A DNA stretch of 64,000 bases from Candidatus Nanopelagicaceae bacterium (lineage in GTDB: Bacteria; Actinomycetota; Actinomycetes; Nanopelagicales; Nanopelagicaceae), in NCBI GenBank assembly GCA_009694285.1, contig SHVK01000005.1, forward strand, positions 1 through 64,000, read 5' to 3'. A program made the position numbers and the translations under genes. Below are positions 17,801 through 25,064 of the stretch, one piece after another (the stretch's first letter is position 1; every line of letters begins with the position of its first letter). A model generated the notes under the pieces. The model had not been told where the DNA came from. It searched no databases and saw nothing but the letters and a program-made list of their open reading frames with translations.

Positions 17801-18274
17801 TGTTTCAATTAACAATCCATCACAACCGCCATCAATTAATCCTTCAGCGGCAACTTTATAAGCAGTTCTTAAATATTCATAAGTTGTATGACCCAAAGTT
17901 GGCAACTTAGTACCTGGACCTATTGAACCAAGCACATAACGCGGATGTTCGTTAGTGGAAAAATTATCTGCGCATTCACGCGCAATTTTTGCCCCTGCTA
18001 GCGCTAATTCATATATTCGATCTTGCGCTTCGTATTCAGCTAAATTTGCCCAGTTCGCACCAAAGGTATTAGTTTCGATCGCATCGACACCTACTTCAAG
18101 ATATGCATTGTGCACCGCTGCAACCATGTCGGGGCGAGTGACATTCAAGATCTCATTGCACCCTTCCAAACCTTGGAAATCCTCCATGGTCGGGTTTTGG
18201 GCTTGCAACATGGTGCCCATTGCTCCATCAGCCACTAATACCCGGTTCACAAGGCTTTGGCGCAGGCTCATCAT
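14810..18274 (-). CDS. metH: Cobalamin-dependent methionine synthase
   Basis: Makes methionine from homocysteine and 5-methyltetrahydrofolate with a B12 cofactor. The 1154-residue protein is full length: homocysteine domain (about 1-310) with zinc ligands C222, C288 and C289; folate domain (about 330-600, AIGEKTNANGSRAF); B12 cap and binding domain with DVHDIGKN (lower-ligand H738); and a C-terminal SAM-dependent reactivation domain (about 880-1150). No cobalamin or SAM riboswitch fits in the 44 bases upstream. Together with metK in this window it covers the methionine-to-SAM step. The first two codons are both ATG; either could start. Confidence 0.96.
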   Translation of the reverse strand: MMSLRQSLVNRVLVADGAMGTMLQAQNPTMEDFQGLEGCNEILNVTRPDMVAAVHNAYLEVGVDAIETNTFGANWANLAEYEAQDRIYELALAGAKIARECADNFSTNEHPRYVLGSIGPGTKLPTLGHTTYEYLRTAYKVAAEGLIDGGCDGLLIETAQDLLQAKAAVNGSRAAIKNADRDVYLMVQVTVEATGTMLLGSEIGAALTALEPLGIDSIGLNCATGPTEMSEHLRQLSQQAKISLSCMPNAGLPVLGANGAHYPLSPIDLAHALKVFIKDYGLNFIGGCCGTTPEHLKEVVAIANLEKPMIRVIPVEASVASLYQQVQLRQDKTYLAIGEKTNANGSRAFKEAMLSENWEQCLEIARDQIRDGAHMLDLCVDYVGRDGAIDMSLLAEKLATSSTLPIVLDSTEPRVIKAGLERLGGRAVINSVNYEDGDGPDSRFTKMMELVKEHGCAVIALTIDEEGQARTADLKVAIATRLIEDLINKWGMRVEDIIIDSLTFPVATGQEETRRDGLETINAIREIRRIYPGVQTTLGVSNISFGLNPAARIVLNSVFLHEAVNAGLTSAIVHPSKITPFARISSEVKEVALDLIYDRRKYENEIVTYDPLTRFLDLFEGVEAASGRASRAEELLLLPLQERLQRRIIDGERAGLEADLDLAMADGIKPLAIINDHLLEGMKTVGELFGKGEMQLPFVLSSAEVMKLAVAFLEPKMEKTDDEGRGRILLATVKGDVHDIGKNLVDIILSNNGYEVVNIGIKQPINAILEAAENENVDVIGLSGLLVKSTVIMKENLEEITARNLDQKWPIILGGAALTRSYVEQDLADQFPGTVRYARDAFEGLRLMDTLMGIKRGVAGAQLPELKKRRTKVTSLVETAVDTLRSDVSISNEIPKPPFWGSRVVKGIPLADYAGMLDERALFVGQWGLKSARGEYEAMVESEGRPRLRNLLNEVQTNAWLEAAVVYGYFPCYSEGNDLVILEEDQKTERVRFSFPRQRRDRRLCLADFFASKESGKIDVVSFHVVTMGEAISRATAKLFAAGSFREYLELHGLSVQLTESLAEYWHARIRSEIGFAKEDSADLADLLDQGYRGSRYSFGYPACPDIEQQVALCKLLEPERIGVELSEEFQLHPEQSTSAIIVHHPEAKYFNAT

Positions 18275-18281
18275 TGAGCCA

Positions 18282-18287
18282 AGAGTA
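18282..18287 (-). promoter_or_regulatory. -10 box for leaderless metH mRNA
   Basis: TACTCT on the minus strand lies seven bases before the metH ATG. There is no Shine-Dalgarno in the 44-base gap to the divergent PAC2 gene. Confidence 0.5.
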
Positions 18288-18306
18288 CCGGTTAACCCTT
18301 CTGCTC

Positions 18307-18312
18307 TAGTGT
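18307..18312 (+). promoter_or_regulatory. -10 box for leaderless PAC2 mRNA
   Basis: TAGTGT ends six bases before the ATG at 18319, again leaving no room for a leader. Confidence 0.45.
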
Positions 18313-18318
18313 TAGGTC

Positions 18319-19173
18319 ATGGAGATTTTGGGCATACCGCAACTCAGATCGCCAATAATGATTTTGGCTTTTTCGGGCTGGAATGATGCTGGTGAGGCCG
18401 CTTCTGCTGCTATAGAACATTTAGCGAGTATTTGGCCAGTTCAAGCCATCGGTGAATTTGATACTGAAGAGTTTTACGATTACCAGAATAATCGACCAAT
18501 GGTCTCAGTTGATGAATCTTTTAACCGCTCACTTACCTGGCCTATAACAACGGTGCGGGGGGTTTCATTACCTAATTACGATCGCGATCTAATTTTAGTC
18601 TCCGGTGTTGAACCTTCCTTGAAGTGGCGCTCATTCGTGGCTCAATTACTTGATCTCGGGGAAGATCTCGACATCTCAATGGTTGTTTGCTTGGGATCAT
18701 TATTGGCCGATGTTCCGCACACTCGCCCAATACCAGTAACTGCAACAGCCGCAAGACCTGAATTTGGTGAACGTCTCGGACTTGAAATGAGTCGCTACGA
18801 AGGCCCAACTGGAATTTTGGGTGCAATACAAGATGCCTGCAACCAAAGAGAGATAGATGCACTATCTATTTGGGCTGCGATTCCACATTACGTTTCTTCT
18901 CCCCCTTGCCCCAAAGCAACTTTGTCACTTCTTAACCATCTAGAAGATTTATTGGAGTTGCCTATCGACTTAGGAGAATTACCCGAAGATGCAAAAGCCT
19001 GGGAAATTGGTGTGGATCAACTTTCGCAAGAAGATTCAGAAATTGCTGATTACGTTAAATCTTTAGAGGAAAGCAAAGATGAAGCAGATCTACCAGAAGC
19101 AACTGGCGAAGCAATCGCTCGTGAATTTGAGAGATATTTGCGTAGACGTGGAGAAGAAAATCCGCAAACTTGA
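18319..19173 (+). CDS. PAC2 (proteasome assembly chaperone-like) family protein
   Basis: A 284-residue protein of the PAC2 family, whose fold is shared by eukaryotic proteasome assembly chaperone 2 and bacterial proteins of unknown role. Typical features are the N-terminal ILAFSGWNDAGEAASAAIEHL, SVVCLGSLLADVPHTRPIPV-like middle part (here MVVCLGSLLADVPHTRP) and the C-terminal IPHYVSSPPCPKATLSLL. The last 60 residues are acidic and probably helical. It is divergent from metH, a common actinobacterial arrangement. No proteasome gene is visible in the window, so a proteasome link is unsupported here. Confidence 0.88.
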   Translation: MEILGIPQLRSPIMILAFSGWNDAGEAASAAIEHLASIWPVQAIGEFDTEEFYDYQNNRPMVSVDESFNRSLTWPITTVRGVSLPNYDRDLILVSGVEPSLKWRSFVAQLLDLGEDLDISMVVCLGSLLADVPHTRPIPVTATAARPEFGERLGLEMSRYEGPTGILGAIQDACNQREIDALSIWAAIPHYVSSPPCPKATLSLLNHLEDLLELPIDLGELPEDAKAWEIGVDQLSQEDSEIADYVKSLEESKDEADLPEATGEAIAREFERYLRRRGEENPQT

Positions 19174-19180
19174 ATCTCAG

Positions 19181-20416
19181 TTAGAGCGCAATCCCTAATA
19201 TCGCATCAATAAATCTTGCCAAAGTCCCAGTATTTGATAGTTTCGAATTTTTTTCTGAGTTTGAATCTGCAATGGCTTTTTCCACCCAAGAATCAATATG
19301 TGCCAAAGCTCTCGTTGTGTCTAGATCATTATTCAGCGCATCTACTACACCTGAGATTGTTGCGTCTATTTCAGGCCCCTCTGGTTTAGCAAAACCTTTT
19401 CGCCACTTAGCTAACCGTTCGGTAGCATTTTGTAATAGTGCATTATCCCATTCGCGATCGCTTCGGTAATGATTAGCAAGCAGGGCTAACCGGATCGCCA
19501 TTGAATCAATGCCCGCTTCTCGAAGTTTTGATACAAAAACCAAATTACCTTTTGACTTACTCATCTTTTCGCCTTGATAGCCGATCATTCCAGTGTGCAT
19601 AAAATATTGAGCAAAAGTTGCGTTGTTCATCACCTCGCCTTGGGCTGCGCACATTTCATGATGTGGAAAAATTAAATCTGAGCCTCCGCCTTGAATTGTG
19701 ATTGAACTCCCTAAATACTCAAGAGCGATAGCGGTGCATTCAATATGCCACCCAGGTCGACCCGCTCCAAAAGGTGAATCCCAACTTGGCTCTCCTTCTC
19801 GATGAGCTCTCCATAACAAGCAATCCAATTTATTCCGTTTACCGACCAAGGTAGGATCCCCACCACGTTCACCAAAAATTTCAATCATCTCAGCAATTGA
19901 TAGATGTGAGCGATTCCCAAAATTTAAATCCGAGGAGATATCAAAATACAAATCATTACCAATCTTATAAACCGCATCTTTCGAGATTAGTTTTTCAATA
20001 GCTTTAATAACAAGCGGAATCGCTTCAACCGCTCCTATGTAATTCTGAGGGGGCAAAACTCGTAGTGCGCTCATATCATCTTTAAAGAGTTCTATTTCCT
20101 TAGTAGCAAGATCTCGCCAATCCAAGTTATCTCTTATTGCACGTTCCAATAAAGGATCATCAACATCGGTAATATTCTGAACGTAAGAAACATTTCTACC
20201 TTGGATCTTCAGTAGCCGTTGTAAGAGATCAAAAGTTAGATAGGTAGCAGCGTGCCCAATGTGTGTTGCATCGTAAGGAGTTATTCCGCAAACGTATAAC
20301 TTAATATCTTTCTCATTTACCTCAGCTATTGATTGTGCTTGGGTGTTCCAGATTTTGACCTTGGAAGCAACTTCAACTTTGTAGTTAGGTACCAAAAGTG
20401 ATGTCCAGCTTTGCAT
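19181..20416 (-). CDS. mshC: L-cysteine:1D-myo-inositol 2-amino-2-deoxy-glucopyranoside ligase (mycothiol synthesis)
   Basis: Joins cysteine to GlcN-inositol with ATP, the third enzymatic step toward mycothiol, the actinobacterial thiol. The 411-residue protein is a cysteinyl-tRNA synthetase relative: zinc/cysteine ligands C43 (YVCGITPYDA), C227 (GWHIECTAIA) and H252, the HIGH signature at 52-55 and KMSKSKG at 284-290. The N-terminal MQSW and the GERGGDPTLVGKRNKLDCLL stretch separate MshC from true CysS, which also has a longer C-terminal anticodon domain. It has a leaderless-type promoter and ends eight bases from the convergent PAC2 gene. Confidence 0.93.
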   Translation of the reverse strand: MQSWTSLLVPNYKVEVASKVKIWNTQAQSIAEVNEKDIKLYVCGITPYDATHIGHAATYLTFDLLQRLLKIQGRNVSYVQNITDVDDPLLERAIRDNLDWRDLATKEIELFKDDMSALRVLPPQNYIGAVEAIPLVIKAIEKLISKDAVYKIGNDLYFDISSDLNFGNRSHLSIAEMIEIFGERGGDPTLVGKRNKLDCLLWRAHREGEPSWDSPFGAGRPGWHIECTAIALEYLGSSITIQGGGSDLIFPHHEMCAAQGEVMNNATFAQYFMHTGMIGYQGEKMSKSKGNLVFVSKLREAGIDSMAIRLALLANHYRSDREWDNALLQNATERLAKWRKGFAKPEGPEIDATISGVVDALNNDLDTTRALAHIDSWVEKAIADSNSEKNSKLSNTGTLARFIDAILGIAL

Positions 20417-20422
20417 GGGACC

Positions 20423-20428
20423 AGAGTA
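20423..20428 (-). promoter_or_regulatory. -10 box for leaderless mshC mRNA
   Basis: TACTCT on the minus strand lies six bases before the mshC ATG, the same hexamer and spacing as before metH. It sits in the 13-base gap after the kinase-like gene, so mshC can be transcribed apart from the trio. Confidence 0.5.
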
Positions 20429-20429
20429 C

Positions 20430-21128
20430 CTAAACCGGAGGCCAGGGAATCGCAGGCCAATCCTCGGAGGGGAAAGGAAATCTGCCTGAATCTAAAAGTT
20501 CTAGGGTTCGTTGCCTCGTGATCTCTTTCTCATCTTTGGTCAGCAAATTTGCAATTAAATCGCTCCATTTTCCGAAATTCGAGATAAAACTTTCCAGTTG
20601 TGCAATCTCTATTTGATTTAGTGGTCTTCCCCGCCACTGCCATAGAACTGTGCGTAACTTATCTTCGACATGAAATGTCACTCCGTGATCGCAACCAAGT
20701 ATTTCACCTTCTTGTGTTGGCAAAAGGTGTCCAATTTTGCGATCAGTATTATTGATAATGGCATCAAACAGTGCCATCTTTCGCAATCTTTCATCATCAC
20801 TTTGTGAAAATTCAATAATTTCAAAAGATTCATCAACTTCGATCCAATGTTGCACCATGCCTAATCCAAATGGACCTTCACGCAAAGTTGTAAAAGGAAC
20901 TATGTTGAAATTCATGAACTCACTAGTCAAATACGCGGCTACTTCGCGTCCAGCTAAAGATCCCTCTTCGAAATCCCAAAGTGGGCGCTCGCCTGAGATT
21001 GGTTTGTAAATAACATTGATCTCTGTCTCCTCTAGCACCCCAAAAAGAGTTGCATTGGAAGCATCAACTAACCTCCCCAATATCTCTATCGGTTTGTTAG
21101 TTATCGCGGCTTTAACGTCGGTAACCAT
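20430..21128 (-). CDS. SCO1664-family protein, probable PI3/4-kinase-fold kinase
   Basis: A 232-residue member of the family defined as TIGR03843, distantly related to phosphatidylinositol 3-/4-kinases and otherwise uncharacterised. Kinase-like residues are K42 (IYKPISGERP), E62 (GREVAAYL), a catalytic-loop-like D122/N127/D129-R130 (FDAIINNTDRKIGHL) and a metal-binding-type D147 (GCDHG). Its start overlaps the stop of the DUF3090 gene by 17 bases. With DUF3090 and the phosphatase gene upstream it forms a conserved actinobacterial trio. The substrate is unknown; adjacency to mshC, an inositol-glycoside enzyme, is suggestive only. Confidence 0.85.
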   Translation of the reverse strand: MVTDVKAAITNKPIEILGRLVDASNATLFGVLEETEINVIYKPISGERPLWDFEEGSLAGREVAAYLTSEFMNFNIVPFTTLREGPFGLGMVQHWIEVDESFEIIEFSQSDDERLRKMALFDAIINNTDRKIGHLLPTQEGEILGCDHGVTFHVEDKLRTVLWQWRGRPLNQIEIAQLESFISNFGKWSDLIANLLTKDEKEITRQRTLELLDSGRFPFPSEDWPAIPWPPV

Positions 21129-21636
21129 TAGCTCTCGGACACAAGTGCGCTGAAGGGTCTAAGGGATTTCCACAAAATTGACAAGGAGGTCGACCCGATT
21201 TTACCAATGCATTTGAACGCAAAGCAAAACTTTTCGCCATGCTGGAAGTTAATGTTACTCTAAAAAGATCAGGCCCTTCAGTAATCTGGTGATCAACAAC
21301 TTCTTCCGATTCCCCTGCTTGGGCTTCAATTATTAAATGTTGCGTTTGCGGATCCCACGCTATAGATATTACCCCGACTCGGAAATCATCCATCAAAGGT
21401 AGTTCTAGCGGAGCATCATCAACTTTGAGTACAGCTGATTTTGGAGGCAAATTCATCTCTTTAAGCAGATTAAGAATTCTTTCAGCAAGTAATGCAACTT
21501 GGCCTTTTTCCAAACTTATGGAGGAAATTTTAATTCCTTCTTTGGCTTGTAGATAGAAAGTTCTTTCGCCTGGCATACCAACAGTTCCAGCAACAAATCG
21601 TTCTGGATTTTGGAAATCAAAAATATTTCTACTCAT
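21112..21636 (-). CDS. DUF3090 family protein with C-terminal zinc-ribbon-like motif
   Basis: A 174-residue protein of the DUF3090/TIGR03847 family, the middle member of the trio. The N-terminus (NPERFVAGTVGMPGERTFYL) is the family signature and suggests a beta-rich domain. The C-terminus has C152-x2-C155 and H164/C166 ahead of the conserved PRANGYRR ending, resembling a small zinc site. It overlaps the phosphatase gene by four bases upstream (ATGA) and the kinase-like gene by 17 bases downstream, so all three are translated as a unit. No function has been assigned to the family. Confidence 0.87.
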   Translation of the reverse strand: MSRNIFDFQNPERFVAGTVGMPGERTFYLQAKEGIKISSISLEKGQVALLAERILNLLKEMNLPPKSAVLKVDDAPLELPLMDDFRVGVISIAWDPQTQHLIIEAQAGESEEVVDHQITEGPDLFRVTLTSSMAKSFALRSNALVKSGRPPCQFCGNPLDPSAHLCPRANGYRR

Positions 21637-22319
21637 GCTCCCCCACCATCGCCTTTGCCGCCACCAAGACCAGCCAATTCTTTATTCTCTAGCAACTTAC
21701 TTAAAGGAGTCCCAGATTCATTCATTGAAATCAGGGCAGTTCTTCGTAATTCCTCTTGTTTTTCTACTTTTACGATCGAAATAGATGCTGGGTCAATCAC
21801 TAATTTTTGGAAATTATCAATAGGTAAATCTAAAATCTTTGCAATGGCCAATTTAATAATATCGCCATGACTAACAATAATTACATTTTCATCATCATTT
21901 AAACTGCCAATAATTTGATCCAATCCTTTTGATACTCGATCAAACATCGCTTTAAAACTTTCACCTTCTGGAAATGTCACGTTCGATGGTTCCTTTTGGA
22001 TTTCTTTCCATAATGGTTCTTTTGATAATTTGCTTAATTTCTGCCCGGTCCAACTACCGTAATCCGATTCTATAAAATTATGGTCTATCTCAATAGTTGA
22101 TTTGCCGTGGGCTCTATGCCAAGGAGTTATGGTCTCAAGGCACCTTTGTAGCGGGCTGGAAATAACTCGTTTAATTTCGATTTCACCAATTCGGGAAACC
22201 AACCCTTGTGCTTGAGCAAAGCCAACATCATCCAAAGCGATTCCGGGGGCTTGGCCGGCAAGAACTCCTGCAGTATTTGCAGTACTTCTTGAGTGTCGCA
22301 CCAAAATAATGCTTGCCAA
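21633..22319 (-). CDS. MSMEG_4193-family histidine phosphatase
   Basis: A 228-residue phosphoglycerate-mutase-superfamily enzyme of the TIGR03848 subgroup. Catalytic residues are R8-H9 (LVRHSRSTAN), R58 (SSPLQR), E83 (IESDYGSW) and H150 (VSHGD). Start is a TTG at 22319 supported by GGGAGG four bases upstream. As first gene of the trio with a probable kinase, it is thought to remove the phosphate the partner adds; this is the published family hypothesis, not shown here. The last ten residues are Gly-rich. Confidence 0.88.
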   Translation of the reverse strand: MASIILVRHSRSTANTAGVLAGQAPGIALDDVGFAQAQGLVSRIGEIEIKRVISSPLQRCLETITPWHRAHGKSTIEIDHNFIESDYGSWTGQKLSKLSKEPLWKEIQKEPSNVTFPEGESFKAMFDRVSKGLDQIIGSLNDDENVIIVSHGDIIKLAIAKILDLPIDNFQKLVIDPASISIVKVEKQEELRRTALISMNESGTPLSKLLENKELAGLGGGKGDGGGA

Positions 22320-22392
22320 CGAGCCTCCCTTAGATACCCTCGGGAGAGGTTAGCCGAAAACCTTCCATGGGACGAAAGCAAATAGGGCAAGA

Positions 22393-23349
22393 GTGGGGTG
22401 GAAGCAGTTGGAGCAACGACAACTAGGCAATAGTGGATTGCGCGTCTCTGCGATTGGGCTCGGCACCATGACCTGGGGCCGCGATACGGATGAGCATGAA
22501 GCCGCTGAACAGTTGCGCATCTTCACCGAATCTGGCGGCACCTTTATCGATACAGCTGCAAGTTACTGTGATGGAGATAGCGAAAGGGTTATCGGCGGGC
22601 TAATCGGAACGATGATTCCGCGCGAAGATGCCGTAATCGCCACAAAAGCCGGAATAGTTGGACGTGAAATTGATAATTCGCGAGGAGCGCTCCTGCGAGA
22701 TTTAGATGAATCATTAAAAAGATTGCATACGACTTATGTTGATTTATGGCAGATACATGCATGGGATCCGACTGTAAGAGTTGAAGAAACTCTTTCTGCT
22801 ATGGATATTGCAGTTAACTCTGGTCGCGTTAGATATGTGGGGATTTCGAATTTTTCAGGATGGCAAAGTGCGCGCGCTATAACATTGCAAAGTTCAGGGG
22901 CTGGGCGTGCCGAAATTTGTGCAACTCACAATGAGTACTCACTCCTCAACCGGAAGATTGAGAAAGAAGTTTTACCCTGTGCCCAAAATCTAGGAGTAGG
23001 TGTTTTAGCTTGGTCACCATTGGGTCGTGGAGTATTGACTGGAAAATATCAAAATGGAATTCCGGCTGATTCACGTGGAGCAAGTCCACACCTAGGACCA
23101 TTTGTAGCAAACTATCTTGATGCTCGATCTAAGCAAATTGTTACAGCAGTAAGCACCGCTGCTGATGGATTAGGAGCTGCGCCTCTTGAGATCGCATTAA
23201 GTTGGGTAAGGGACGCACCAGGAATTTCAAGCGCCATTATTGGTGCTCGAACTTCTGCGCAATTGCGCGGCGCTTTAAGATCAAATGATTTAGTTTTGCC
23301 TGATCTTGTACGCTCAGCTTTGAATGATATTTCTGAGGCAGGCGATTGA
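22393..23349 (+). CDS. Aldo/keto reductase
   Basis: A 318-residue NADPH-dependent oxidoreductase of the AKR superfamily (YghZ/perakine-reductase-like). The tetrad is visible: D52-type Asp in FIDTAASYCDG with Tyr, Lys in VIATKAG and His in WQIHAWDP. The (beta/alpha)8 barrel ends with the cofactor stretch AIIGARTSAQLRGAL. Two starts are possible, GTG 22393 or TTG 22408 (beginning with the family-typical EQRQLGNSGLRVS). It is divergent from the trio and overlaps the DUF5703 gene downstream by 26 bases. The substrate is unknown. Confidence 0.9.
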   Translation: MGWKQLEQRQLGNSGLRVSAIGLGTMTWGRDTDEHEAAEQLRIFTESGGTFIDTAASYCDGDSERVIGGLIGTMIPREDAVIATKAGIVGREIDNSRGALLRDLDESLKRLHTTYVDLWQIHAWDPTVRVEETLSAMDIAVNSGRVRYVGISNFSGWQSARAITLQSSGAGRAEICATHNEYSLLNRKIEKEVLPCAQNLGVGVLAWSPLGRGVLTGKYQNGIPADSRGASPHLGPFVANYLDARSKQIVTAVSTAADGLGAAPLEIALSWVRDAPGISSAIIGARTSAQLRGALRSNDLVLPDLVRSALNDISEAGD

Positions 23350-23551
23350 AATTCAAACTACTAACTCTTATGAATATCAAACAATTCGAATCCCGAAAGG
23401 GATGAGAATCAATATTGTTCGTTCAATGTTGGTAGAAAGAGCCGAAATGGGTAGTTGGATCTTAGATAGAGTCCGCATTTATCCAGATGGCCGGCATTTG
23501 GTGACATTACGCCGCCGGATTATTAAGCCGCAACTTTCGTTGGCTAATTAA
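23324..23551 (+). CDS. DUF5703 family small protein
   Basis: A protein of up to 75 residues with the actinobacterial DUF5703 pattern: SYEYQTIRIPKG near the N-terminus, LVERAEMGSWILDRVRIYPDG in the middle and LRRRIIKP near the end. Function unknown. The ATG at 23324 lies inside the end of the aldo/keto reductase gene and has no ribosome-binding site; the family core begins only at about residue 16, so the real start may be a non-ATG codon such as the ATT at 23345, which follows GAGGCAGG. It converges with the M20 peptidase gene, which is its usual neighbour in Actinobacteria. Confidence 0.75.
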   Translation: MIFLRQAIEIQTTNSYEYQTIRIPKGMRINIVRSMLVERAEMGSWILDRVRIYPDGRHLVTLRRRIIKPQLSLAN

Positions 23552-23554
23552 CAA

Positions 23555-24868
23555 CTAACAGTTTTGTAAAAATTTATCTAATACCCGAACGCCAAATTTT
23601 ATGGAACTAACTGGAACTCTCTCATTTATCCCATGAAATAGCGCCATAAAATCTAAATCAGGCGGTAGTTTCAAAGGGGCAAAACCGAAACCGGTTATAC
23701 CTAATACTGCTAAAGCTTTATTGTCGGTACCCCCACTCATGCAATAAGGAACTGGTATTCCTTCTGGATCCTCCGCAATAATTGCTGCGCACATAGCGTC
23801 AACTAATTTGCCTTCAAATGGAAATTCAAGCGCTGCATCGGTTGCAATTGTTTCAATACGCACACCTTCATTTAGTAATGAATGAATAGTAGACATAAAC
23901 TCTTTCTCATGTCCCGGTAAAAAACGACCATCAATTGTCGCAGTGGCAGTTTGCGGGATCACATTTGCTTTGTAACCAGATGTCAACATAGTTGGGTTAG
24001 CGGTGTTACGCGTTGTTGCCCCAATCATCTTGGCCATCGAACCAAGTTGGGTGACAATATTTTCTGGGTGTTCTGGGTCGTACTTCATGTCGCATGCTTC
24101 GGCAACTTTACCTAGAAAGAAATTAACTGTCTTAGTTTGACGGACTGGCCAGTTATAAGTTCCAATCTTTGCCACACTCTGACTTAGGGCAGTTATCGCA
24201 TTTTCTAAATTGATCATCGAACCATGCCCTGCCGTCCCCTCAGATATTAAACGCATCCAGTGGAAACCTTTTTCAGCATTTTCAATTAAGTAGAATCTTT
24301 TTCCATTAGGCAAAGTTGCCGAAAAACCACCAACTTCGGAAATTGCTTCAGAACAATTTTTAAAGAGTTCAGGGTGGTTCTGTACTAACCATCTTGAGCC
24401 AAACAGTGAACCGGCTTCTTCATCTGCAAAGAAAGCTAAGACAATATCTCGTGGTGGGATAAATCCGGTGCGTTGCCAATCAGCAACGACAGTTAAAATC
24501 ATCGCATCCATATCTTTCATATCGACTGCGCCACGTCCCCAGATCTCACCATTAATGATTTCACCACACCATGGATCGTGTTTCCAATCTGCCACGGTCG
24601 CTGGAACAGTATCGAGATGTCCGTGTAAAACTAAACCTGGACGAGAACTGTCTACACCCTTAATACGGGCAATCACATTTGAACGATTTGGCGCACTATC
24701 TATAATTTGATTCGGAATTCCGCAACTCGTTAAAAATTCACTTACGAAAATTGCGATCTCTTTTTCATTTCCATTTCCATCACCAAAATTAACACTAGGG
24801 ATTTGGATCAATTTTTGGCATAAAGATACAGCTTCATTCTCAAGTCGCCCGTAATCGGTGCTTCGCAT
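23555..24868 (-). CDS. M20-family metallopeptidase / dipeptidase
   Basis: A 437-residue zinc peptidase of the ArgE/DapE/ACY1/CPG2 group, probably an exopeptidase or amidohydrolase. Ligands are H84 and D86 (HGHLDTVPA), D117 (GRGAVDMKD), E150/E151 (ADEEAG) and a C-terminal His in ALFHGINERVP, with a dimerisation domain inserted at about 190-310. The open frame extends 43 codons into the tRNA-Leu gene; ATG 24868 is the sensible start and follows GGGGGAG at a distance of nine bases. It converges with DUF5703. The exact substrate is not clear. Confidence 0.9.
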   Translation of the reverse strand: MRSTDYGRLENEAVSLCQKLIQIPSVNFGDGNGNEKEIAIFVSEFLTSCGIPNQIIDSAPNRSNVIARIKGVDSSRPGLVLHGHLDTVPATVADWKHDPWCGEIINGEIWGRGAVDMKDMDAMILTVVADWQRTGFIPPRDIVLAFFADEEAGSLFGSRWLVQNHPELFKNCSEAISEVGGFSATLPNGKRFYLIENAEKGFHWMRLISEGTAGHGSMINLENAITALSQSVAKIGTYNWPVRQTKTVNFFLGKVAEACDMKYDPEHPENIVTQLGSMAKMIGATTRNTANPTMLTSGYKANVIPQTATATIDGRFLPGHEKEFMSTIHSLLNEGVRIETIATDAALEFPFEGKLVDAMCAAIIAEDPEGIPVPYCMSGGTDNKALAVLGITGFGFAPLKLPPDLDFMALFHGINERVPVSSIKFGVRVLDKFLQNC

Positions 24869-24944
24869 TTGCGTATTCTCCCCCACTTTGAACTCTAAAC
24901 CGTGATTTTGGTAGGGTACCTCTTGACATGGCTCAACATCATCT

Positions 24945-25028
24945 GACCGGGTGGCGGAATTGGCAGACGCGCTAGCTTGAGGTGCTAGTTCTCGCAAGGG
25001 ATTCGGGGTTCAAGTCCCCGTTCGGTCA
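24945..25028 (+). tRNA. tRNA-Leu (anticodon GAG)
   Basis: A complete class II tRNA. The acceptor arms GACCGGG (24945-24951) and TTCGGTC (25021-25027) pair over seven bases, followed by discriminator A. The anticodon stem CTAGC/GCTAG encloses loop TTGAGGT, giving anticodon GAG for CUC/CUU leucine codons. A variable arm and T-arm with GGTTCAAGTCC follow. CCA is not encoded. It is transcribed away from the M20 gene and toward the quinone reductase gene. Confidence 0.95.
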
Positions 25029-25064
25029 CAATTAATTGCAAAACTGACGCAGGATGGAGTCTTT

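Noticed and set aside
18275-18318. Cobalamin or SAM riboswitch controlling metH
   Set aside because: The gap to the divergent PAC2 gene is only 44 bases, much too short for either riboswitch.
19181-20416. Cysteinyl-tRNA synthetase
   Set aside because: The MQSW start, the GERGGDP insertion and the length of 411 residues without the long C-terminal anticodon domain identify MshC instead.
24923-24928. TTGACA just before tRNA-Leu as its -35 box
   Set aside because: It lies only 16 bases before the mature tRNA 5' end, leaving no room for a -10 box and transcription start.
24869-24997. 43-codon N-terminal extension of the M20 peptidase
   Set aside because: It would run through the tRNA-Leu gene on the other strand and has no family similarity.
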